Part shown: piece by piece, positions 54,063-61,311 of the stretch
How positions within the stretch are numbered: position 1 is the stretch's first letter
Layout of the letters: each line of letters starts with the position of its first letter
NCBI RefSeq assembly: GCF_001435975.1
Contig: NZ_AYYR01000013.1
Coordinates: forward strand, 124,001 to 188,000
Direction: 5' to 3'
Source: Secundilactobacillus collinoides DSM 20515 = JCM 1123
Lineage (GTDB): Bacteria > Bacillota > Bacilli > Lactobacillales > Lactobacillaceae
Length of the DNA: 64,000 nt
The notes under the pieces: model-generated
What the model was told of the DNA's origin: nothing
What the model saw: only the letters and a program-made list of their open reading frames with translations
Databases searched by the model: none
Translations under genes and position numbers: made by a program

Positions 54063-54165
54063 TATTCATATTAACTAAAAAGTCAATAAATATAGAAAAT
54101 ATTGAAATTAACATTAATCTTCATGTGATTTAAACTACATGTGTATCATAAATTAGGAGATGACA

Positions 54166-55440
54166 ATGTTGAGTTCACTTACAATAACCTTAATTATTCT
54201 TTTCTGCACAATTTTGGCTTTTCTGTCTGGAAAAGTACCAATGTCTTTGACCTCCATGGGAATTATATTAGCATTAATTCTGACTAAGGTAATGTCCCCT
54301 GCACAAGCATTTTCTGGCTTTATTAATACCAACGTTATTATGTTTGCTGGAATGTTCGTAATCGGGGCAGCAATTACTAAAACCAGTATTATTAAGCGCT
54401 CTCAGTCTTTAGTTGAGCGGTATCGTGATAATCGGAGCAAATTAATATTAATTGCCTGTCTGGCTGCCACACTCTTAAGTATTTTAACAAGTGCCACGGC
54501 AACTATTGCAATTCTTCTCCCCCTTTTAATCGCAATTGCGAATGATGTTGATATTAGTCGAAGTAAGATATTATATCCTGTCGCAGTCGTTGCAAATATT
54601 GCAGCTGCAACAACATTCCTAGGAATCGGCTCTGCTAACATGGCTTGGAGTTCGGTAATGATAAAAGCTGGCGGTAAAACACCTTTACAGTTGTGGGACT
54701 TCACTATTGTTAAGTTGCCTATATTAATAGTATCGATTATCTATATGGCGTATATCGCTCCAAAATTGTTACCTAATCACGATAATAACCTATTCGAAGA
54801 TCATTTAACTAAAAAAAATGTTGATACTCAATTATCGCCACGAAAAGAAAAAATCGCTATTGCTATTATCCTATTAACAATTATTGTTATGGTCCTTTCT
54901 AGTTATATAGGTGTAGAGTTGTATATTATCTCGACCATAGGTGCCTGTTTATTGGTTATTTGTGGCGTATTAAACGAGAAAGAAGCTTTAAGTTCAATTA
55001 ATTTACCAACTATCTTCTTATTTGGTGGTGTTCTTGTACTATCTGATGCATTAACTAAAACTGGAGCCGGCTCTGTTATTGCAAACGGGATGAGTACCTT
55101 GATTGGAAATAATACAAATCAATTCCTAATAGCCGCAGTTTTCTTTGGTGCCCCTTTCATTTTGACACAATTTATGTCAAATTTAGCGACTGTGGCTATC
55201 TTTGCACCTTTAGTAGCAACTGCAAGTGTTAATCTCGGTCTCGATTCAAGAGCTGCTGTTTTGGCTGCTGTGACCGCTAGTTCGTGTTCATTTCTGACCC
55301 CTTTAGCTTCACCGGCTCAAACAATGATTATGGAACCAGGTGGATACAATCTTTGGAATTATATCAAAGCCGGATTTCCTTTGGCTGTAATTATTATGGT
55401 TTTAGGCTCCTTAATTCCACTGATTTACCCAATGAATTAA
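54166..55440 (+). CDS. Anion permease, divalent anion:Na+ symporter-like (ion transporter superfamily)
   Basis: A 424-residue membrane protein with about eleven helices and two inverted repeats, each with a ST/SNT-type re-entrant motif (LTSATATIAILLPLL near 105; FMSNLATVAIFAPLV near 335). This pattern is typical of the DASS/ArsB-NhaD ion transporter superfamily, which moves di- and tricarboxylates, sulfate or other anions. The ATG at 54166 follows TTAGGAG. It starts a visibly AT-rich block and lies 39 bases before a sugar-acid dehydratase gene, so a sugar acid is a reasonable substrate guess. Confidence 0.85.
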   Translation: MLSSLTITLIILFCTILAFLSGKVPMSLTSMGIILALILTKVMSPAQAFSGFINTNVIMFAGMFVIGAAITKTSIIKRSQSLVERYRDNRSKLILIACLAATLLSILTSATATIAILLPLLIAIANDVDISRSKILYPVAVVANIAAATTFLGIGSANMAWSSVMIKAGGKTPLQLWDFTIVKLPILIVSIIYMAYIAPKLLPNHDNNLFEDHLTKKNVDTQLSPRKEKIAIAIILLTIIVMVLSSYIGVELYIISTIGACLLVICGVLNEKEALSSINLPTIFLFGGVLVLSDALTKTGAGSVIANGMSTLIGNNTNQFLIAAVFFGAPFILTQFMSNLATVAIFAPLVATASVNLGLDSRAAVLAAVTASSCSFLTPLASPAQTMIMEPGGYNLWNYIKAGFPLAVIIMVLGSLIPLIYPMN

Positions 55441-55479
55441 AAATTTAATATTTTAAAATAATAAGGAGTAGTGATTAAA

Positions 55480-56622
55480 ATGAAAATTGAAACAATTAAA
55501 TTAATTCCGGCAAGTAAATATCTGTTCGTTGAAATAACAACCAACACAGGAATAAAAGGAGTTGGCGAAGTTGGTGTCTGGGGATTCCTGGACAGCACCG
55601 CAGAGGTAATAGATAAGTTTCGAGACTATTTAGTCGGTAAAGACCCTTTTAATATCGAAGATCATTGGAATTATTTATATCGAAGTATGTATTTTCGTGG
55701 AAATATTATCATGGGAGCACTTTCAGCAATTGATATCGCTTTGTGGGATATTAAAGGTAAAGCGCTGGGGGTACCAATCTATCAATTATTAGGTGGTAAA
55801 ACTAGAGATAAAATTCGATGCTATGCAGTTGCTTTTGCGTATACACCAGAAACAATTGCTAAACAATGCCTCAATTTGAAAAAATCAGGTTTCAATGCTG
55901 TGAGATTAATGATAACAAAAAATATTGAAGATAGCAGTTCTTCAAAAGTTTCTAAAACTTTTTCGCAAAGTATCAAAGACTACCTTGCAAATATTAAGGC
56001 GTGTCGAGAAGCGGTAGGTGATGATTTTGATATCATTTTGGAATGTCATCGCAGTTTAACGCCCGCTGAAGCTATCGTGCTTTCACAACGAGCTGCTAAG
56101 TACAATCCCTTATTTATCGAAGATCCAATTGCACCTGATAATGTTGAAATGATGCAAGAAGTTGCCGAAAAATCACCCATTCCGGTTGCCACTGGTGAAA
56201 GGAATATCAATATTCAAGAATTTGAAATTCAATTACAACACCACGCAGCAAAATATGTTCGTCCTGATGTATGCGTAGTAGGCGGTATTACAGCTGGCAA
56301 AAAGATTGCATCAATTGCAGAAGCCAATTATGCTCAAATCGTTCCTCACAACCCTCTTGGACCAATTTCAACCGCAGCCTGCATTCAGCTCGCCGCATCA
56401 ATTCCCAATTTTGCGATTCAAGAATTTCCCTCTTTTTACTTCCAAGGCGAAGAGTCTAAAATGCTAAAAGATTCTTTTGAAGTCCATAACGGATATATTA
56501 CTGTGCCTGAAAGACCAGGATTAGGGATTGAATTAATTAAGGATGTAGAAGAAAAATACCCAGTTGCTCAAAGAAACATAAAAGCTCAGAGGGCTTTTGA
56601 CGGGTCAATTGTAGATGTTTAA
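55480..56622 (+). CDS. Enolase-superfamily acid-sugar dehydratase (galactonate dehydratase-like)
   Basis: A 380-residue mandelate racemase/muconate lactonizing enzyme. N-terminal capping domain (about 1-115) and TIM barrel. Metal ligands are E188 (in ILECHRS), E214 (FIEDP) and E240 (TGERN); general acid/base candidates are H190 and H290 (VPHNPLGP). Their spacing equals that of E. coli D-galactonate dehydratase (D183, H185, E209, E235, H285), with Glu in place of the first Asp. Most likely dehydrates a sugar acid to a 2-keto-3-deoxy acid. Preceded by a permease and followed by LysR, forming a sugar-acid uptake and catabolism unit. AAGGAG lies 11 bases before ATG 55480. Confidence 0.88.
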   Translation: MKIETIKLIPASKYLFVEITTNTGIKGVGEVGVWGFLDSTAEVIDKFRDYLVGKDPFNIEDHWNYLYRSMYFRGNIIMGALSAIDIALWDIKGKALGVPIYQLLGGKTRDKIRCYAVAFAYTPETIAKQCLNLKKSGFNAVRLMITKNIEDSSSSKVSKTFSQSIKDYLANIKACREAVGDDFDIILECHRSLTPAEAIVLSQRAAKYNPLFIEDPIAPDNVEMMQEVAEKSPIPVATGERNINIQEFEIQLQHHAAKYVRPDVCVVGGITAGKKIASIAEANYAQIVPHNPLGPISTAACIQLAASIPNFAIQEFPSFYFQGEESKMLKDSFEVHNGYITVPERPGLGIELIKDVEEKYPVAQRNIKAQRAFDGSIVDV

Positions 56623-56626
56623 TGAT

Positions 56627-56663
56627 TTAAACGGACTAAGCAAAAAGCAAAGTCCGTTTTTTA
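56627..56663 (+). terminator. Terminator after the dehydratase gene
   Basis: AAACGGACT (56629-56637) pairs with AGTCCGTTT (56651-56659) with a T-run. Confidence 0.8.
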
Positions 56664-56706
56664 TATTACTAATTAAGTATAAAATAGCTTTAGGGGGTGA
56701 TAGCTT

Positions 56707-57615
56707 ATGAATCGTGAAATCACATATATGCTGGCAGTCGTAAAATACGGTGGTATTACAAGGGCCGCAGAAAAATTGTTTATTACACCATCAGCACTTA
56801 GCAAGTATGTTCATACAAAGGAAACGGAATTAGATATTACTATCTTTAATCGAATTGGAAAAAGTTTTCAATTAACTTATGCTGGTCAACGGTACATCGA
56901 CTATTTAAAAAAAGATCAAGAATTAAGGAAAAAAATGAGGTTAGAACTACGTCAGATTCAACAACAGAGTGGTGGTCAAATTAACATTGGCTTCCAAAAT
57001 GCAGAAGCTGAGTTTTTAATTACTTCCATTATTCCAAGATTTATGAAAGAATTTCCTAACGCTCGAATCAGTTTAAAAGAAAATGCGACAAAAAAATTGG
57101 TGCCTCTTCTACAAAAAAATGAATTAGATTGCGTTATTACTGCCGGTATCAACTCTAATCAAGATATTCAGGAACGTATTATCCGAACAGGCGAAACAGT
57201 GATTGTTGCACCCGCAGGCGATCCCTTATTCACGAAGCCTGTTGAAAAACCGGAATTTCACCACCCATGGTTGCCCTTTTCTGAGATTCATCGTCATGAA
57301 ATAATTGCATCAAGACGCGATGATTATTTCCGGAAATTTTTAGATAATTACCTTGTTAATGAAAAGTCTGAAGATCAACCCTTCTCCATTGATGTAACGT
57401 CAACTCACACGATGTTGATGGGAGTTCTTAATGGGTTGGGATGGGCCATGACTCTTGACACGTTTGTAAAAAATTCTGACCTACAAGGATTAAAAATGTA
57501 TTCCCTTGGCGAAAAACCTAATAATATTAATTTAAAGTTTTTAACCATGGATAACATCAATAAGTCCCCTGAATTAACCATGCTTAATAAAATTTGTATG
57601 GAAGAATTTAAATAA
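56707..57615 (+). CDS. LysR-family transcriptional regulator
   Basis: A 302-residue LysR regulator. HTH at about 1-60 (MNREITYMLAVVKYGGITRA start, AEKLFITPSALSKYVHTKE) and a two-lobe effector domain. AT-rich codon use matches the surrounding block and differs from the genes before 54 kb. AGGGGGTGATAG precedes the ATG. It follows the acid-sugar dehydratase in the same direction after a terminator, so it has its own transcript and may control the permease-dehydratase pair. Confidence 0.9.
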   Translation: MNREITYMLAVVKYGGITRAAEKLFITPSALSKYVHTKETELDITIFNRIGKSFQLTYAGQRYIDYLKKDQELRKKMRLELRQIQQQSGGQINIGFQNAEAEFLITSIIPRFMKEFPNARISLKENATKKLVPLLQKNELDCVITAGINSNQDIQERIIRTGETVIVAPAGDPLFTKPVEKPEFHHPWLPFSEIHRHEIIASRRDDYFRKFLDNYLVNEKSEDQPFSIDVTSTHTMLMGVLNGLGWAMTLDTFVKNSDLQGLKMYSLGEKPNNINLKFLTMDNINKSPELTMLNKICMEEFK

Positions 57616-58550
57616 AGTTGCATTATTCACAGAAGCTTTTCCTCGAAACATGATATTCAAAAAAATAAAAATCTAAATAATAATTTTTTTATAACCTTAT
57701 TTTCTAATCTAGATGTTGGAAGGTCAATAATACTATAAAAACGCGTTTTCTAAGGGTTCAGATCCTAACCAATATTCAAAAGAACTTTACATGGCATTGT
57801 CCAGTATTCGATTCATATTGTTATGTAATGATTGGAAAATGAGGAAAACAGTTCATTAATGATACTTTAAAGATACTTTTCTTTAGCATTTTAACCCAGA
57901 TAATAATTTGTTATGATAACAGCCAAACGCCCCTACAACCTGAACATTTGTTAAAGACTCAGCAAAATAGTAAAATAGGTTGTTCAATGTGTATTAGTGA
58001 CGGCTCTCTTACCTAGGTAAATCCCAAAATTATAGGTCATTATCACCATTGCTATATTACTCAAGATGTATTCATAGTTATGTTCTAATTAGGGATACTG
58101 TTTTGCGGTTTGAATGAGCTTTCCAGCTTCCAACGAGGAGTAATTCTTTTTGGTGGGCAATCCGCAAGGCGGTTTGAACTACGGTCTTTATCGGCGCTTT
58201 GTCAATAAAGACAAGGTAAAGTAGCTGGCAGGACTGGAACGAAGAGACAGCGACTTAATATTAACAAACTCGCTTATTAAATAATGTTTCAAGACCAACT
58301 GAAAAGTGGCACAAAGCCATTCAGATAAGCATTTCAACATTTGAGTATTTGGCAGAGTTTTTTTGGAATTTGATGCTACTGTCTTTCCATTTTTTGGAAT
58401 AATTGTCCAAAATAGTCTTTTATTTCTTATAGCCATCCGCAAAGAATCAAATTGTGCAAAAACACAAATAATTAAATCGACAAAAAAGCGTTAGGAAATG
58501 CTGTCTGGGATACTATTGTCTTTCAGATGGCTCTTTTTGATTCCCACTCG
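57616..58550. other. AT-rich gene-free stretch of about 930 bases
   Basis: No reading frame has a start signal or a recognisable protein. The minus-strand frame at 58188-58442 (84 residues) resembles nothing I know. The region may contain decayed genes or the edge of an acquired segment. No tRNA or clear direct repeats were seen. Confidence 0.5.
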
Positions 58551-59438
58551 TTAATTTGAAAGGTCTTGTTGAATAAATTTAACAAATTCATGAACGCAAT
58601 GTTTGTCATTATTTTTGTGCAAAACTGCAACGTATCTAATTATCCCCTGCCAGTTTAAAGGCACATACGCCAGCCTATCATTTGAATGTGGATAAATAAA
58701 GTTTAATCCTAACGAAATACCCTCTTCAGCATTGACCAAGATATTTGCAGCTACAATATCATTAGCGTAAGTAATATCGATATGTGGATTATCATGAATA
58801 ATCTGACGCTGCAATTCAATCATCTCAACTCCCGTCCAATTATTATCAATAAATATCATTTTCTGATCGTGAAAATCATCAATTTTTAAATGGCCATATT
58901 GAGCCAGATGATTTGATTTTGGCATGACTGCAAAAAATGAATCGGAAATCAATGGATAGGTTTGGCTATTACTTAAATCTGAAGCATCTCCTTCGCTAGT
59001 GAATAAAATATCTATTTCGTTTGTTTCTAAATATTGTTTTAGTTTGTTATGATTTAAACTTTCTACATAAAATTTAGTTTCCGGTTTTTGCTTTTTAAAG
59101 TCCTTAATCCATTGAGGAATATATAGTTCATTAAATGGGGTCGATGAAAAGCCTATAGTAATCGTATTTTGTTCTGAATAATCTTTTTCTCGAATCGTTT
59201 GAACAGCTAAATAATACCGGTTAATCATCGGTTTAATTTTGTTGTAAAACTCTTCACCATTACTGGTAACATGTACATATTTAGTGCTACGGTCAAATAA
59301 TTTAATTCCAATTTCATCCTCAATTGCCTTAATATTATGGGTCACCATTGGCTGAGAAATATGTAAATTGGCAGCTGTTCTGGTATAATTTCTTGTTTCC
59401 ACAAGGTTAACAAAAACTCGTAAACGATTAATATCCAT
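58551..59438 (-). CDS. LysR-family transcriptional regulator
   Basis: A 295-residue LysR regulator. HTH at about 1-60 (MDINRLRVFVNLVETRNYTR, then TAANLHISQPMVTHNIKAIE). Effector domain typical. Divergent from an SDR with a perfect dyad TTAATAA-TAC-TTATTAA between, so it probably controls the SDR. AT-rich, unlike the LysR at 27928, but the arrangement LysR/dyad/reductase and a 19-base promoter block are shared with that locus. Confidence 0.9.
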   Translation of the reverse strand: MDINRLRVFVNLVETRNYTRTAANLHISQPMVTHNIKAIEDEIGIKLFDRSTKYVHVTSNGEEFYNKIKPMINRYYLAVQTIREKDYSEQNTITIGFSSTPFNELYIPQWIKDFKKQKPETKFYVESLNHNKLKQYLETNEIDILFTSEGDASDLSNSQTYPLISDSFFAVMPKSNHLAQYGHLKIDDFHDQKMIFIDNNWTGVEMIELQRQIIHDNPHIDITYANDIVAANILVNAEEGISLGLNFIYPHSNDRLAYVPLNWQGIIRYVAVLHKNNDKHCVHEFVKFIQQDLSN

Positions 59439-59471
59439 ATTGATTTCTCCAGTTATTAATAATTTGTATTG

Positions 59472-59488
59472 TTAATAATACTTATTAA
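59472..59488. promoter_or_regulatory. LysR-type dyad
   Basis: TTAATAA-TAC-TTATTAA is a perfect 17-bp inverted repeat in the 127-base region between LysR and SDR, about 25 bases before the SDR -10 (TATAAT, 59513-59518). Confidence 0.6.
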
Positions 59489-59565
59489 TTTCACTTATTA
59501 GTATAGCCCTTTTATAATGAAACCGTATCTACTAGTTATAAATTTAACAAAGGGATGTGTTCATA

Positions 59566-60351
59566 ATGGATTACGGTTTAAAAGATAAAGTTGTCGTGAT
59601 TACAGGTGCAACCGGTGGTGTAGGCCAGGCTCTTGTTAAAGAATTCGCAAAAGAAGGTGCTAAACTTTCTATTTCATCAACGAGTCAAACAAAGTTAGAT
59701 AAATTTTTGAATGAAGTTGACATTGATAAAGACCATTTGCTTACAACAGTTGTCGATGTTAGTAAAGAAAATCAAGTTAAGACGCTTATGGAAAACACAA
59801 TCAACTATTATGGTCAATTAGATATTTTAGTTCCAAATGCTGGTAGTGAAGGAAAAGCACTACCCATTCAAGAACAAACCTATGCAAACTTCGAAAAAAC
59901 ATATGGTATTAATGTTTTCGGTGTCATGTACAGCATGAAATATGCTGCACCACAGATGATTAAACAAGAAAGTGGCCACATTGTGGTTATTGCATCGGAC
60001 GGTTCTATGGTTGGTGCACCTGAAATGTCACATTATTGTTCCTCAAAGCATGCTGTTCTAGGCATGGTGAAGAGCGTTGCCATGGAATTAGGACCTCATG
60101 GGATCAATGTTAACGCCGTGTGTCCTGGTGCTATCGACACTGATATGATGAACAGAATTGAAGATATGGCAATGACAGATATGTCGCATGCACAAGCAAA
60201 AAAAACATATGCCAGTGCGTACTTGGACAATCGGTATGCAACGACTACAGAAGTTGCTGATTGTGCTGTATATCTAGCTTCTGATCAAGCAAATCACATT
60301 AACGGTGGCGCGATTAGATTGGATAACGGACTAGAAAGCACAAGCCGTTAA
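59566..60351 (+). CDS. Short-chain dehydrogenase/reductase (FabG/gluconate 5-dehydrogenase-like)
   Basis: A 261-residue classical SDR. Cofactor motif TGATGGVGQ near residue 14, SSTSQTKL after the second strand (Ser, so NADP is possible), PNAG near 90, catalytic Ser in VIASDGSMVG and YCSSK near 155. The C-terminus has the usual INGGAIRLDNG. A ketone or sugar-acid substrate is likely given the neighbouring acid-sugar dehydratase, but this is inference. The ATG at 59566 follows AAAGGGATG. Divergent from a LysR regulator. Confidence 0.9.
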   Translation: MDYGLKDKVVVITGATGGVGQALVKEFAKEGAKLSISSTSQTKLDKFLNEVDIDKDHLLTTVVDVSKENQVKTLMENTINYYGQLDILVPNAGSEGKALPIQEQTYANFEKTYGINVFGVMYSMKYAAPQMIKQESGHIVVIASDGSMVGAPEMSHYCSSKHAVLGMVKSVAMELGPHGINVNAVCPGAIDTDMMNRIEDMAMTDMSHAQAKKTYASAYLDNRYATTTEVADCAVYLASDQANHINGGAIRLDNGLESTSR

Positions 60352-60370
60352 TCAAAGAAGCCCAAAACCA

Positions 60371-60640
60371 TGACGCAATTTTCCGTTACGGAAAAAGGAT
60401 TTCATAATGCTATATCAGCTGTTGTCAACGTTGATGGGCCAAGTTAACATTTCTAATATTTAAAGGCGAGAGCATCATTAAGAAACCTATCGAAGCGCCG
60501 GGATTGAAACTTGATTGAATGAGGTAAACGTGCAAAAAATGTTTTAACATTGACGCAATTTCTGGTGCATCGATTTCAACTGGTCAAGGATTTTATCAGT
60601 GGCCGAATCCAGAGTTTTTCTCAAAGGATTTCTTACACTA
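60371..60640 (+). pseudogene. Decayed FMN-binding domain gene
   Basis: Fragments of an FMN_bind domain appear in order but in different frames: EKGFHNAISAVVNVDG at about 60391-60438, ET..SAGIET near 60483-60510, and NIDAISGASISTGQGFY near 60547-60597, which matches the covalent-flavin motif (D-[AS]-[VI]-SGA[ST]). Stops and frameshifts separate them. This is the remnant of an FMN-binding or fumarate reductase-type flavoprotein, just after the SDR gene. Confirm by profile search of the three frames. Confidence 0.55.
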
Positions 60641-60728
60641 GAATTTAGAGCGTTAAGTAGTATTCTGCCCGCCTTCATAATGTCAACGTTACATTAAGAT
60701 AGACCTGAAAATAAATACCTAAGCACAC
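60641..60728. other. Gene-free stretch after the FMN-binding relic
   Basis: No feature seen except the following terminator. Confidence 0.3.
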
Positions 60729-60776
60729 AAAAAGTGCTATCTGAAATTCTATGACCTTTCAGATAGCACTTTTTAA
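60727..60776. terminator. Terminator between convergent units
   Basis: A perfect 18-bp stem (60729-60746 with 60757-60774) with a 10-base loop, 26 bases after the hypothetical gene on the minus strand; can act in both directions. Confidence 0.85.
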
Positions 60777-60800
60777 TTTAGAAATGGTTTAGTTTAGATC

Positions 60801-61061
60801 CTAATAACTAAGCGCGGTATTATCCAGCAACCAGCCATTATCGATCAACTGGTGGTACTTCTTGCCCATCGGCACCCAAAGCTTGGCTTTCAGGATGCTG
60901 CGTACTTCTTCCCAGAATAGCGGGTCCTGGCGCTCCGTCGGCGAAACGTTGACTTCCACCAGCGAGCCAGTTTCTGTGCGTGCCTTGATAACGGGGTACG
61001 TGACTTCAATGATTTGTGCTGCGGTTACGTTATTTAATTCTTTATTTTGGTCGATTAACAT
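60801..61061 (-). CDS. Small conserved hypothetical protein
   Basis: An 86-residue acidic-to-neutral protein I do not recognise. It reads LIDQNKELNNVTAAQIIEVT, then VIKARTETGSLVEVNVSPTE, with FWEEVRSILKAKLWVPMGKK near the C-terminus. No signal peptide or membrane helix, no Cys. The ATG at 61061 has AAGGAG with long spacing. It ends at a strong terminator. Confidence 0.65.
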   Translation of the reverse strand: MLIDQNKELNNVTAAQIIEVTYPVIKARTETGSLVEVNVSPTERQDPLFWEEVRSILKAKLWVPMGKKYHQLIDNGWLLDNTALSY

Positions 61062-61311
61062 GATTAGGACACTCCTTTTCTGTATGACGATAGCGTGTCG
61101 GCTAGAATTCTTTGACATGATGATTTGTGGTGCTTCGTGTCTACGATTACTAGTTAACCAAGTTGACCTTAATTCGAACTAAAAAACAAATGTGAGGAAA
61201 ATGAGAATACCAATAACGACGTTTACATTGCCGTTATATCAACGTTTCGAGTGAAAGTCTAAGCTTCGGTAAAAGGATTAAAAAAACATAAAATTCCGAG
61301 GTATTCCAGGC

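Noticed and set aside
58188-58442. Minus-strand ORF of 84 residues as a transposase remnant
   Set aside because: No catalytic motif or terminal inverted repeats could be found to support an insertion sequence.
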